Assembly: GCF_000002865.3 (NCBI RefSeq)
Contig: NW_001865056.1
Coordinates: 479,872-496,850, forward strand
Length of the DNA stretch: 16,979 nt
Reading direction: 5' to 3'
Source of the DNA: Monosiga brevicollis MX1
Taxonomy: Eukaryota > Opisthokonta > Choanoflagellata > Craspedida > Salpingoecidae
Part shown: piece after piece, positions 1 to 15,029 of the stretch
How the letters are laid out: every line of letters starts with the position of its first letter
Position numbering within the stretch: the stretch's first letter is position 1
Made by a program: the position numbers and the translations under genes
The notes under the pieces: generated by a model
What the model was told of the DNA's origin: nothing
The model's input: only the letters and a program-made list of their open reading frames with translations
The model's database searches: none

Positions 1-1
1 T

Positions 2-3221
<3,220 letters not shown>

Positions 3222-3710
3222 TGGCACGTTTGTTATGGGCACGCCACTTCACTTGAGATTTAACAAACATTGGATGCACTGTGTAGGCCGCACACCATTT
3301 TTTGTTTTTGTTATTTGCCCGAACGAACAACGTCATTTCCCACATTAACACGGATCCTTCTGATCGACAGACTTGATTATCTGATGTGTTATGCCTTGTT
3401 AGTATTTTTTCTTCTTTTTCTTTCTTTTCTTTTTTTTTTTTTTTTTTTTTGCCTTTCCGATGAGTGACGCGTGGTCGCTTTTTCAATCTAGTATTACGAG
3501 TTGGGTCCATGAGTTGCGGACCCAAGCTAATTGAGAATTGCAACCTCACCACTCGAGTTTGGGAGGCTATTAATCTTGATCAATGATATAAATTGGAGTG
3601 AATGCTCCAGGATAAACCGGGAACGGAAAGAAAAGTCCGACTTGAAAGTGTCTGGTGAGCAAGGTGCAGGTGACTGATTTGGATGGGGAAAGAAAGGCAA
3701 GGACCTCCCC
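3222..3710. other. Convergent intergenic interval, channel gene / MRPS7
   Basis: This is the tail-to-tail gap of 489 bp between the channel stop and the MRPS7 stop, which must hold both 3' ends. It contains a pyrimidine-rich stretch at about 3405-3450 ending in a run of about 21 T. I find no AATAAA on either strand in an obvious place and no conserved coding frame. Confidence 0.7.
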
Positions 3711-5201
3711 CTATTGCCAGCGTAGATGGGCAAGGGCGCGGTTGGCCTCGGCCATCTTATGCGTCTCGATGCGCTTGCGGACCGCGGCACCCTATTATTG
3801 CAGAATTTCGAGAGTGTGTGGCATCAAGGGAATGAGTGAGCATGTGTAGTCGGCGATCAACGAGCCTCATCACAGGTCGAAAAGTATGAAACTCGGCGGC
3901 AAGCTCACCGTGTTGTTGGCAGCTTCCATGATTTCAGCAGCGAGAGCTTCGGGCATCAAAAGTTTCTTTCGCGAGCGCGCAGCGCCAATGATCCACTTGA
4001 TGGCAAGAGATTGACGGCGCTTGGCTGTCAAAGGGGTGGGCACTTGATGGATGGAACCAGACTTCTTGACCGGAGTCAGGGCCACCGTGGGTTTGACATT
4101 CTCAATGGCGTCTTGAAAGACTTGCACTGTCAAAGTTGCCACGCATGCCATCAGTGTGATGAGCGCGAGGAGTGATCAAACAGCCTTTTTGTTGATTTGG
4201 ATGACGAGGAATGGAAATTGAAAGAGAAAGATTCAAGGACCTGCTCAGACCACATACTTGGGTTGACAGGCTTGGGTACGGGGATGGCACCGGAGGGAGT
4301 CTATCAAGAAGGAAAGGAATGTTGATATGAGCGACAGCCAGGGGATAGGTCGGCTCAAGACTGGGCTCATGATGCGTACCATCACTACTAAACCCTGCTT
4401 CAGCGCGGCCTGGCGTGCCCTGTATAGCAGTTGTTTGCCGTGAGGATGTGTGCCAAGTCAAAGGGAGCCCGGATTGATACACTTGGCGAAGCGCGGAACC
4501 CATTGAAAAAGATGTATTATAAGATGTATCAAGACTTACTCGTCGAACTTGGCCTTTTTGATAATGATGAATGTCTCTTGTAGGACGCGAAGGGCGGCTG
4601 TCTTCTTGCCATCATACATCAAGCAGTTGACGAATTTGCTGTAGGACGCGAGGAACACGAGGCAGATTGAGTGTTACAAAAACCAGGTTGGTGGAAAGTG
4701 CGTGAGTAGAGAATGTACACGTGTGTGTGTGTGTGCGTGTGTGGAGCAAGTTCCATTTCAAAAGCCAAGCACAGGGATTTGGTCCGCCGCAAACGTACGC
4801 AGCCACGGGGTCGCGCATGAAAAAAGGGGTGCCTAGGTCACCATGGGCTTGCGCGCCGCTGCGTGCAGTGCGAATCTGCTCCGAAAGAGAAAGGAGCTTA
4901 TCGGCCTCCTCATTTGCTTTGGCAGCCTCGCTATCCTTAGACATGGGGCTTGAGCTCATTTGGCGGCGGGCGGGTACACGGGTAGCCGCAAGCGTAGCCC
5001 TAGATTTCGGCGGGACACCATCAGCGCGTGGTTCACTTGGAAAAGAGGAGGGGAGCAACGCGTCTATCCCAAGTCAAAGAAAAGTTACCTCGAGAGGTGT
5101 GGCGCTTGGGCACGAATGCTCTGTGCGCTTTTGGACAACCAGACCTGGGCCGAGGCCCCGCAGGCCCGCGCCGCTGCGACCGCAACCGCTGCCATCGCCA
5201 T
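3711..5201 (-). CDS. MRPS7: Mitochondrial small ribosomal subunit protein uS7m
   Basis: Component of the mitochondrial 30S-type head, binding 12S/16S-like rRNA. Minus-strand exons in reading order: 5201..5089, 4999..4799, 4638..4540, 4419..4380, 4300..4258, 4126..3909, 3791..3711 (TAG). All six junctions keep phase; total 795 nt, 264 residues (human MRPS7 is about 242). The N-terminus (MAMAAVAVAAARACG...) is rich in Ala and Arg with no acidic residues, fitting a mitochondrial presequence. S7 landmarks, compared from memory with bacterial and human S7: KFVNCLMYDGKKTA, NPMQVFQDAIENVKPT, IHQVP, SLAIKWIIGAAR, LLMPEALA and the C-terminal HKMAEANRALAHLRW. The LMPE motif and the insert before NPMQ resemble the mitochondrial rather than the bacterial or plastid form. 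The start is the first ATG of the exon; a second ATG lies two codons on. Two exons are only 40 and 43 nt. Confidence 0.94.
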
Positions 5202-5751
<550 letters not shown>

Positions 5752-8700
5752 ATGGGGCGTAAGGCTGGTTCCGCCGCGGGGCCGGCCTCGGCAGCGGCTG
5801 CAGCTCTTGGTGCCAAATTAGATCCCATCGCTTTTGGCTGGCTCGGGGCAGAGAACATTACCGAGCCGAGCTGCGTGACCAACGCCCACATGCAGCAGGT
5901 CTGTTTGGACTGCTGGCCAGCCAGTTCGTGGCAAACGCGTGCAGCTCACCCGCTCATGCCCGCATTGTACAGGTCTATGGACTGGGGCCTTTTGTCGAGT
6001 TCAAAAAGTCAGACCTGCAGCTGGCCCTTCCCCCTCCTTTGTGGTTGTTGCTTGCCTCCTGGTGTATTCTTCTGGGCTCACCGTCTCGTGTGCTGGACCC
6101 ATTCTCCTCTCTGGAGCAGAACCAAGCGTTCGAACCCGGGCCCACGGGTGCCATGGACCCGTGACAAGCTTGGTCTCAGCAGCTGGCTTAAAGGATCACG
6201 ACAAGCCGGTGCGCCCAAGCTCAGATCCCTTTTAATTCTAACTTTACACTGCTGGTCTAGCTCACGTTTCAAAGACTGGGATGGCTGTGCATGTGCTGAC
6301 CTTTGTCCCATCGGACGTTGCTGCACGTGTAGCTAATCTCAAGGCTTTGGAGACTGAAGGTGTTCCCGTTCTTCGTGATCCGGTGTGTCTACTCGCTGAC
6401 TTTGCTTTTGATGCGTTCTCTGACGGCCGCCCGACCATGTTCAGGATCAACCTACCGGACTGTACAACCTCGGCGCGACCTGCTATGCCAATTCACTGTT
6501 ACAGGTAGGTCTGCCTTCTTGTTCATCCCAATTACGTCCCATTTGATTTGAGGGCACGAACGCGGGCTTACTTCTTCTTCCCCTTTTCTTCTTTATTTCA
6601 CGACTCGATACAATCCCCAAGATTTGGTTTCACGACACTGGCTTCCGTCGCGCGCTGTTCGAATGGAAACCTTCCTCGGCCGTTGGGGACGCCGATGCTC
6701 AAATTATGCGTCAGCTGCAACTGACCTTTGCCTTCCTGAGCTCTTCCTTGCAGCGGTCTGTTGTTTATTCAGCGGTCCTGCTGTTGCACTCCCAGAACGA
6801 GCCAAGTAAATTCATCACGTGTCACCACTTTGCAGAGCATACCGACCAGCACACCTCGTGCAAGCCCTCAAGTTGGAGCCACATGTCCAACAAGTAGGCC
6901 CTTTATGCGCCCAGCTGCCCTGGTCTATGCTGCCATCTGGCTTTGTGTCACGTGCCCTCTGCTCTCAAGCGCCCTTGCTTTTTTTTTTTTTTTTTTTTTT
7001 GTTTTTTTTGTTTTTTTTGTGCCTGTTCCTCGTTGTTTGGCAGGATTCACACGAGTTTCTCAAGCTTTTTGCTGCTCTCATCGAGCGCAACTTTGAGCTT
7101 CAGGTCCAACCCGCACTCATGCGTACAAATGCAAACATAAACTCAAACGCAAGCTAACGGTGGTTGTGGGGCGCAATTGTTTTCAATCGGTACGAGCAGG
7201 GACCGCCGCTCAATGTCTTTTTCAAACACTACAGCGGCCGTATGCTTTATCGCACAACCTGCAAGCACTGCCAGCGGCCTTCCGACCGGGCTGAACATTT
7301 CCATGAGTTGGAGGTTCATTTAGAGGTACGGAAGGACCTCTGGCGGGCAATTCGAATTGACCGTGAGGGACAGATTCGAATTCACATGCGCTGCGACCTT
7401 TCTGGGCCCACTTGTGGTGTAGCATGGGGATCTCATCCGATCCTTGCAAGCCATGCTGACCGAGGAACACCTGACTGGTATGGATGAAAGGGCCCGTCGT
7501 TCTGTCGTTGGTCGTGCATCTCTTGCGTGGGTACTTTGTCCCAGTTCATGCACGTGATGCGAACGCGCCGTCTTGATTACACGTAGGCGATAATCAATAC
7601 CATTGCAGCCAGTGTGAGGCAAAGCACGATGCCGCACGCCAAGTGCTTCTGGACCAGCTTCCCGACGTTCTTCACTTGCAATTGATGCGGTAGGCTCGTG
7701 GACAACTTGAGAGTCGCGCATTTTGTTTCAATATGGATATGGTGGTGTCAGAGATGGTCCAAATGGACTACAGTCCCCTCATCTTGTCTGCGTCTGGTGG
7801 ACCTGGTTTACATGCTAGCTTTGTCTATGACTTGACCACCTTCCGCAAGAAGAAGGTCACCAAGGCGTTCCGCTTTCCAGCCGTGCTGGACATGTCTGCT
7901 TTTGCCAAAACTACTCAAGGGGCCAAGAAGAGACGTTCGAGTGCGTCTATCATCCGTTGAGCCCGTGCCACTCAAGCTGCCGTCAAACGTCACTTCATTT
8001 TCTTATTTATTCATTTTTCATCGTGGCCCGAACGTGATAGGTGACCGCCTTTATGATCTCAGTGCGGTTCTTCTTCATCGGGGCAGCTCAGCCACCTGCG
8101 GTCATTACATGGCTCAGATCCGACATCCCAAGGTGCGCTCTTCTTCAGCCCCCGACTCTCTAAAGATGGATACTTTGGCACGACAGTTGTCTCATTCTTT
8201 TTTTTTCTTTTATGTTTTCTTTATTTCGACAAAGCAGACTGGCAAATGGTTTCTTTTCAACGATGAGGAGGTGACGGAGCAGGCTTGCGGCGAGAACGGG
8301 TGCCCTTTGTTTGTTGACCCCCCAATGAAAGGTATGTCCGAGTGGGATTGCCTCCTGAGCATGTTTGTGCGATTGATGCCATGTAGAGGACGTCTATGAC
8401 AGTTTTTTTTTTGCTGCGAGCTTACTACTCTTGGCCCTGCTTTGGCGTTGACACACAGCGCCCACTGATGCAGCCAAGCGTAAGGCTAGTCAGCTTGCTA
8501 GCCAGGGCAACCTCTCCTCTACCATGGCCTACATGTTGGTGTACCGACGTCGCGGTTTGGGTCAGTTTTTGAGTGAGCATGTTCACTGTGCGATTGTACT
8601 ACGTTCTTCATAATACACGCACCACACACTGCTGCACAAAGACTCTCATCTCTTTTTGGCCCTCTTGCTCAACTCAGATGCAGCTGCAAATTCAGCTGAA

Positions 8701-11700
8701 GCAACGCCGAATGTCAATTCATTTGACGTTCCTGTGCCAGCGGACCTAAAAAGCATCGTTGAAGCTGACAACACAGCCTATCAGGCAGAACGGTCTGCTT
8801 GTAGCGCCAAAACTGTGCGTGCAGGTCTCTCCTCGCTTTGTGCTTTGAGCTTGCTCGCGAAGGACCTAGGCTACGGTGACTTCCTCACGCATGGTTTGCC
8901 CTCTTGCTTGCCGTCAAGGCCGAGCTACGCAAGGACGTTGTGAACTTGACGGAGCAGGTCACTGCAGTCATCCGAGCTCTCAACGAACGTGCGCTCAATG
9001 CTCGGTCCTCTACCCTTTGGGTGCTTGCCACCTTGTCATGGGCATGCTGGCTCACCCCATTCGCTGTTTGATCAATGTAGGTCCGAAGGACGAATCGGGC
9101 ACAGAGGTTGAATGGGTCCCACGTGATTGGATATCCAGCTTAAGTAAACTGGAAATCAATTACCCACACCCCACTGATCCTGCCATCCTTGAGGCTCAAC
9201 GAGCAATGGCTGCCTCCAATCGGGCTCATGAGGGAGCAGAGGCCCACATCGGTAGGATGGCTGCCCCTTCTTTTCCAGCCCCTCCCATGTCTGCTTGTGC
9301 AAGCTCATTTGCTTTACCTGCCATGGCATGAAACAGACGATGAAGGGCAAGGCGCGGTGAACGAGACACGTGTTTGCGCAAAAGATGGCACTGCGCGAGC
9401 TAACCTTGACGGGGACGTTTTGATCCTTGATGGCGATGGCCAAGCAGTTACCCTGCATGCTTCGGCGCCGCCTTCTAAGGCGGCGCCAGGAATATCTCAG
9501 AATGGAGAGGATCAAGGTGATGAGGTGCTTCTGGTCGAAGATGTGCCTGCTGGAACAAGTAATGGTAATTCCTCAAGTAAGCGCGATCTCCGCGTCTCTG
9601 TCTCGATGTTGTGTAGTGGAGAGTGTAAGCGTCACGATGCGCCCAGAGACTTGGCCTTTTTTTTCTCATTTGTGGTTTTGTCTGATGGAGCACAGACCAA
9701 CTGCCGAAAGGCCGTTTTGAAGTACCTGGAAACGCGGCCATCTTCATAGAACCGCCTGCTCTAGACTGCACTCCACTTGTTTGTGTACATGGCAGGTCTG
9801 TTCAAGGCCCGTGCGTCGCTTCACAAAGCGTCTCACGAACGATACGTGTTTGCGCCAGGCCCCATCTTGTTTCTCATTCGTTGCTGTTCCCAATGCTCAA
9901 CCTAGACTCAATCCAGATCAGATCGACCGGGCACGAATTGTTACACCAAAGGCCGTGGATATGGCCGTGGCACTCGGCTGCCCTGTTGTGCACCGGCTGC
10001 CTGCTCCCTCTGGTACGTGGAGAGCGTGGCCTGGCAATGTAGCGCGAATGACCTGCAGCTCGTGTGAATGGCTGGGTGGGTCTGGCACTTGCCTCATACT
10101 CTTTTTTTTCTCCTCTTTTTTTTTCTCCTCTTTTTTTTTTCTCCTCTTTTTTTTTTCAAACTTTGTGGTGGTTCAGAGGCACTGTACTGCCGTGACTGCG
10201 TGGCCAACGTGGTTGCCACGGAAAAGTTGCGCTCCGATTTACTGACGGACCAACTTGCAGTGGCCGCCTACTTGAAAGAGGTGCGTGCTGTTGCAAAAGC
10301 CCTGATTGGCTCCCTTTCTCTTTCCCTCCTTCCTGGCTTTTTCATGAGACTTCACCTTTTTCGTGCTTTTGGTGGCAATGGATGTCCAGCACTTTCGGCC
10401 CAGCTCGCTTGAGCGTCGTGCCCAGGAGATTATGCAGCTAGATGACGAGGAGCCGATCATTTTGGCACTGAGCGCCCTGAAGGGTTTTCAACGACTCACC
10501 TCCTCCTCAAAGCCAGAGCAGAGCTTCAATGAAGCTGCTCTCTGTCGCCACGGTCCGTGCCTTGTGCATCACATCATTTGACACGTATCTGTGCTCCTAC
10601 TTACCTTTTGGTTTGAATCGGCAGGCAATCTGACTACTGCTATCAATCAACTTTGCGTTGTACCCAAACCATGTACGGTGCTGTGCTCGCATTTAGCTGG
10701 CAATGCGGAAACACCCCCGTGTTTGGGACTCGGCGCGACCCAGGTGTCTCACTGCTTCCAAAAATCTGTTTCCTGTATTCTGTTGGCCAGTGTTTGAACG
10801 AATGGCCTCCTATTATCCCACTTGTGAAGAGATTTCTCCGAGTGCCGAGCGCTGTCGTATCTGTTTGAAAGAGGTGCGACGTCAGATTGGCTTTGCCTCA
10901 GATTAAGGCGGCAGACTGGCAGCCGCAGGATTCGCTCACAACATGTGCTTTGGAATGGGCGATTTCAAGGAGGAGCGCCAAGTCCAAGCACGCGCTGAAA
11001 ACGCAGAACGCGCCTTGCAGGAAAAGAATGAGCTCGACTTTCTTCTTCGGTCCTCCTCTGCACTGCCTGCGATGGTTGGTTGTGCGCTATCGCATTCGTC
11101 CCCAAAGAGGCTCATGGCGCATTGCCGATCACATTCATGTTGCAACACCATCATGCGTGCACGACCTTGTCATCAGGCTGCCGCGCGAACCACCCAGGCA
11201 GATGGTGAGGCTGATGCCTTGGAGCCCATGCTTTTTGTGCTTCCGCGCTCTTTTTCGACAGAATGGCGCGACTGGGTGAATCGTCGAAAGAGAAGCGCCG
11301 TAACTCGACCTGAAGCCATTGACTTGCACGTGAGTGCCTGTTCCCCATAATTGCATGCTCGCCTGGCGCCTCAGCCTGTCCCCTCTTTCTGTTTCGTTCA
11401 AGATTTGGATGGACCAAGTGGAGTTTTTGTTGCATGCCCTTGCACCTCGTGTCACTCATTGGACTTTCTTTTATAGGCCTTGCTCTGCGAGCACCAACTC
11501 TTTCCTGTGGACCCTGTGTTTGATCTCAACGAAGCGGGAACCGGCTTGAGCCTCGGACGCTATCAGCGCGATGAAGCGGAGGAGCCGTTGAGGTATGCAA
11601 CAACCGCAAAAATGCTGTCGCTGCTCTCGGCTCCACGCGTTTTTGGGCAATTCCTGTAGATTAGTTGGACTGATGCGAGTCGCGTGCACTTCTCTGGCCG

Positions 11701-11847
11701 CATTACGTGTAGCTTCGAGCTGCTTCGTCCCTCCGAATGGGCGGCTCTCACGTCTCAGTATCCAGTCAAACCCTCGAATGCTAGCATCAAGCTCCAACGC
11801 ACGGCAACGGGCATTGTTTCGTACGTACAGCTCAAGAATCATTTTCC

Positions 11848-11879
<32 letters not shown>

Positions 11880-13066
11880 TTTTTGGTTGTTCATGTTTGC
11901 TTTGCGCTTTTGCTCTGGACCTTGTATTGGCCGTGAGCAGGGTACCAGGATGTTGCGAGCCTTGTCGGCTTCGTCGACTCGAGATGCGAGACTGCCAGCC
12001 CCTTGAGTTTGGTCCCACTGTTGTGTCCCCCCCCCCCCGCCCCCTCTGTCTTTTTCTTTTTGAAAGACGGGACCTGTGAAGTCTGATGGTCGTCACGACG
12101 ACATCATTGGGTCCAGGTCGAGGCTTTCGGGTTTTGTCAACCACGCCCTTACAAGAGTTGCGGATGAAGGTTGGTCTTTCATGATTTTGGTGCTGGGAAG
12201 CATTGACCTCGGTGACTGACCAAGGCTTGCCCGGACGGCCAACTGTTTGCTAGATTATGCAACGTTTTCAAGTCGTACCCAGTGAGCAGGAGCTTTTTCT
12301 TGGCGATCGTCGCTTGGAGGGCTCAGAGATTACGCTTGGCATGCTGCAGATACCACCACAGAGCACAATTACGCTGCGCTTACCCGCTGGTGCGAGTGCC
12401 ATATCTGATCAAGGAGAAGACCCACGAACATCGTCGGTAGAGCGTGGATTCCAGGGCACTGCCTTGCACTCGGGCACCCTTACATGCGCAGCAGAAACTT
12501 CAGCAGAGGTCCTCGACACTGATACGGAAAAGCCGCCGAACGATGGCCAAGACGTGGCCACAGACTGCACCATCAAGCACGAAAATATCAGCGACAATGA
12601 GATTTCTATCCTGGAGCCTCCCAGTGTATCGTCCACTAGGCCTGCTCCCTCTGGTGGGAAGCGCGCTATGCGAGAAGCAGCCGTCGGCACGGAGGTGGGG
12701 GAGACAGCATCGCAGCGCAAACATGGGTCGCGCTCGCAGTCACGGCGACGGTCCACACGATCATCAGTCGATGCGACAGAGTCGATGGAAGTTCGGGACA
12801 CAGGGACCGACAACGTGCACGTTTTGAGTTCATCCGTACCTCAGAAGGCATCGTCGGTACAGCCGTCGGCGGCTGTCGCGTCGGAACCAGCGGCGAAACG
12901 GCGCAAAGCGCCATCCGTGCCCATGACTCCCACGCCACCACACTCAATGGCCTCTACATTGACTGCTCCACAATCTTCACCTCGGCCTTCGGGCAAACGG
13001 TTAGGAGCTCGATACAAGGTGACCAATCACGTTGTTTTGTCGCCTCGCCAGGCACAGAGCAACTAG
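5752..13066 (+). CDS. USP48: USP48/UBP26-type ubiquitin carboxyl-terminal hydrolase
   Basis: Cysteine protease that removes ubiquitin from substrates; USP48 and plant UBP26 act in the nucleus. Resolved exons: 6445..6504, 6622..6755, 6836..6893, 7044..7103, 7200..7325, 7423..7477, 7587..7689, 7819..7940, 8041..8132, 8238..8331, 8459..8560, 8678..8814, 8919..8988, 9081..9251, 9337..9576, 9696..9795, 9906..10012, 10177..10280, 10390..10552, 10625..10672, 10791..10873, 10970..11074, 11177 (or 11198)..11329, 11477..11592, 11665..11820, 11941..12024 (or 12011), 12082 (or 12117)..12169, 12254..13066 (TAG). Phases agree at every junction, giving about 1,247 residues plus the N-terminus. The start at 5752 is the first ATG after an in-frame TGA (5710). 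The 5' exons (about 5752..5899, from 5971, and about 6261..6382) are tentative. Order: USP core, DUSP region, ubiquitin-like domain, disordered tail. The protein is longer than human USP48 (about 1,035). Confidence 0.92.
5900..6444 (+). other. Unresolved 5' exon region of USP48
   Basis: Several short frames are open here but no single splice path is compelling. A plausible one joins ...NAHMQQ (5899) to VYGLGPFVEFKKSD (5971 on), in phase 0. The last 5' exon probably ends at 6382 (CCG|GTGTGT) in frame with DQPTGLYNL at 6445, reading MAVHVLTFVPSDVAAR from 6281. A stretch reading NQAFEPGPTGAMDP (about 6119-6162) also looks coding. The family's N-terminus is poorly conserved, so homology does not settle it. 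Confidence 0.45.
6445..8560 (+). other. USP48: USP48 catalytic domain (C19 peptidase core)
   Basis: The Cys box is GLYNLGATCYANSLLQ, with the catalytic Cys codon at 6481-6483. The QQDSHEF motif is formed across the junction 6893/7044. Two CxxC pairs, CKHC in exon 7200..7325 and CSQC in exon 7587..7689, make the usual USP zinc-binding site in the fingers. LQLMRFVYD and FPAVLDM follow. The His box is YDLSAVLLHRG...CGHYMAQI, with the His codon at 8103-8105. WFLFNDEEV supplies the third triad residue (Asn/Asp at 8259-8264). The domain closes with MAYMLVYRRRG. All triad positions are present, so an active enzyme is expected. Confidence 0.93.
6979..7019. repeat. T-rich run in USP48 intron
   Basis: About 40 nt of T with two G interruptions lie in the intron 6894..7043, about 25 nt before the acceptor. 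It probably serves as, or overlaps, the polypyrimidine tract. Confidence 0.85.
9081..11820 (+). other. USP48: DUSP-type region of USP48
   Basis: This middle section matches the three DUSP domains of USP48/UBP26 by motif order. It shows WVPRDWISSL, then a LVCVHGR Cys-His-Gly motif and ALYCRDC; then AALCRHG, LFERMASYYP and CRICLKE; then MLFVLPRSFSTEW, LLCEHQLFP, and LLRPSEW near the end. The exact limits of each DUSP are not resolvable by eye. Two glutamate/lysine-rich stretches (exons 8678-8988 and 10970-11074) look helical and may act as spacers. DUSP domains are usually protein-interaction modules. Confidence 0.72.
10097..10157. repeat. Pyrimidine minisatellite in USP48 intron
   Basis: Three to four tandem copies of a unit of about 15-16 nt, CTCCTC followed by 8-10 T, lie in the intron 10013..10176. 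They end about 20 nt before the acceptor AG (10175-10176), so the repeat provides the polypyrimidine tract. Confidence 0.8.
11848..11872. repeat. Poly-T run in USP48 intron
   Basis: About 25 uninterrupted T lie in the intron 11821..11940, followed by a short AT stretch. This is closer to the donor than to the acceptor. Confidence 0.85.
11941..12404 (+). other. USP48: CxxC element and ubiquitin-like domain of USP48
   Basis: Exon 11941 encodes CCEPCRLRRLEMRDC, equivalent to the CEEC..C element before the UBL in UBP26. The ubiquitin-like fold follows: FRVLSTTPLQELRMK, then across the intron 12170..12253 IMQRFQVVPSEQELFLGD, then LGMLQIPPQSTITLRL. The reading frame is fixed from about 12123 onward. 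The junction just upstream is ambiguous: donor 12025 with acceptor 12081, or donor 12012 with acceptor 12116. Both keep frame. Confidence 0.8.
12405..13063 (+). other. USP48: Disordered C-terminal tail of USP48 with nuclear-signal-like cluster
   Basis: Just after the UBL comes VERGFQGTALHSG, matching the short conserved end of USP48/UBP26 (GFKGT/GFRGT). Known members stop soon after. Here about 200 further residues continue, rich in Ser, Thr, Glu, Arg and Pro. The tail has the sequence IKHE (12572-12583), which fits the psi-K-x-E SUMO acceptor pattern. It also has the basic clusters RSQSRRRSTRSS and AAKRRKAPS, the latter near 12890-12910 and resembling a nuclear localisation signal. Function is inferred from short motifs only. 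Confidence 0.7.
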
Positions 13067-13432
<366 letters not shown>

Positions 13433-14802
13433 TTACATTTGAAGGTTGTTGAGAACAGACTGGAGGTGGTTGAGCTCTTCCGCATGGGCGTCCCGGTCTT
13501 CAGTAGGTAACGCGCCCAGAGCATCTTGACGTGCCCGTACAACCTAAAACAAAGCCAGACCAAGATGATTGGTATTGTGTGAGATTCACACAGGAGGGCA
13601 CGATGAATTGGCAGGAACACTCGGCCGCGGCATCAACATATGAGTGGAGAACGAGAGAGAGAAAAAAAAAAGTCCACTTACACTAATGAAGCGCTCGTCG
13701 GCACGCGTCAGCTCATCAAGGAAGGCATTGCTTTGCTCCATGGCCCGTGTCACCAGGTGCAAGCCATGCTCCCACAATTGCGCGTCCTCATCGTTCAGGA
13801 GCACGTTGACGAGGGATGAAGCAAGTCCTGCCTCACGTAGTACAGCTGTGATGCAGGGGGGGAAAATAAGCAAATCGAAACGTAAAAAAAAGAAGAAATG
13901 AAGACAGGTGAGCGGTGCAAAAAGCAAGGTGAGGTACTCTTTGACGGATCTTACCAAGGGCATCAGGGTCGAGGCGCAGAAGGTGCTTCAGAAGGACGAC
14001 GGCCTTGACGGCAAGGCGGATGTCATCACGTTGAACACATGCAAGCACATGGGCGTAGGAGTCGGGCTCGGACCGGAAGGCCTCCAGAAGCACGCTTGAG
14101 CCTCGGACCATGGCGCTAATGGCACGCAGTGCCTTGAGCTTGACCTATCACGCAAGGGGGCATTTAGACAGTGAGTGTCAGCAGGATCAAATTGGACGTT
14201 GGACGACGTGCTGAACAAGACTTTTGATACGCAGGACTGGGGGACAGGGGTACCTTGTTATCAGCATGGTCAAGAAGGGGGGCTATGAGTAGCATCAGGT
14301 CATTGTCGTGTGCCAGACTTTGAGCGTCAGGATTGTTCTGAGTAAGAACAGCGACGACGTCGGCGGCACGCCAGACTAGGCCCGCATGGGACGAGACGAG
14401 GTTGGTGGTGATGACAGGCACACCGCCAACCTTGGCCAAGTCGCGTGCCGTGTTAATATCCTCGCATTCTTCAGCCAAATCTTCGAGGGCTTCTTCGCGT
14501 TGAGCCACGGTGCTAGCCCGGTCGGTGAGAATTTCGATACAGTCGCGAACGCCAGCCATGTAGTCGCGGCCAGTCATGTCCTCAAACACCTTGCGCAAAA
14601 ACTCGCGGCGCTCCTCGTCCATCTGATCAACCGTAGCGGCGACATCGGGGTTGTGAGCCGCGTTGGACACGGCCTCGGGGGTCTGCTCCACGAGCCAATT
14701 CAAAACCCCATTGAGCGTTTGCTGGGGCTGACTGCGAGCCGCAGGGGCTGCGCCACCAGTCCCAGCAGTAGCGTCAGTAGTTGGTACAGGCACCAAACTC
14801 AT
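13433..14802 (-). CDS. HSPBP1: HspBP1/Fes1-type Hsp70 nucleotide exchange factor
   Basis: Cytosolic co-chaperone that binds the Hsp70 ATPase domain through armadillo repeats and speeds ADP release. Minus-strand exons in reading order: 14802..14254, 14144..13955, 13845..13682, 13543..13433 (TAA); phases agree; 337 residues (human HspBP1 about 360). The start is the first ATG after an in-frame TGA just upstream. An Ala/Thr-rich head is followed by the Fes1-like LNGVLNWLVEQTP (about residues 30-42) and MDEERREFLRKVFE. Armadillo helices follow: REEALEDLAEECEDINTA, HAGLVWRAADVVAVLTQNN, VKLKALRAISAMVRG, AVKAVVLLKHLLRLDP and HGLHLVTRAMEQS. The last exon ends in a Glu/Leu helix, EELNHLQSVLNNLQM. These match HspBP1 from memory, including GLRWRAAQLI..CSQN and VKALFAISCLVR. 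The family is secure. Confidence 0.93.
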
Positions 14803-15029
14803 TGTGCTCGTCTCAGTAGCCGTCGACGACGTCGTGCAAGCCAATCAACAAAAAGCAGCAAAACACCAGTCTGTGTCTGATGCCAGCATCAACGCTGCCC
14901 AGGGCATACAAGTCCTGTACACGATTCAGCCGCAAGAGCACGATACAATTGGTTAAACAAGGTGAGGCAAAAGGTCAGAAGTGAAGGGGGACAGTTGCCG
15001 TCCAGCCAAAAAACAAGAAAATGAACCAC

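Noticed and set aside
12012-12116. Extra exon reading TGPVKSDGRHDDIIG after the good pyrimidine tract at about 12050
   Set aside because: It cannot be joined in frame to the ubiquitin-like domain without an impossibly short intron, so two other splice options were kept instead.
12409-13026. Several minus-strand frames opposite the USP48 tail
   Set aside because: Shadows of a low-complexity coding exon; no motifs and no splice logic.
14803-14844. Upstream non-ATG start (TTG at 14844) for HspBP1
   Set aside because: An in-frame TGA directly precedes it, and the first ATG (14802) gives a normal-length protein.
14386-14880. 164-residue plus-strand frame opposite HspBP1
   Set aside because: Antisense shadow of the GC-rich first HspBP1 exon. 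The minus-strand product has clear family motifs and this one has none.
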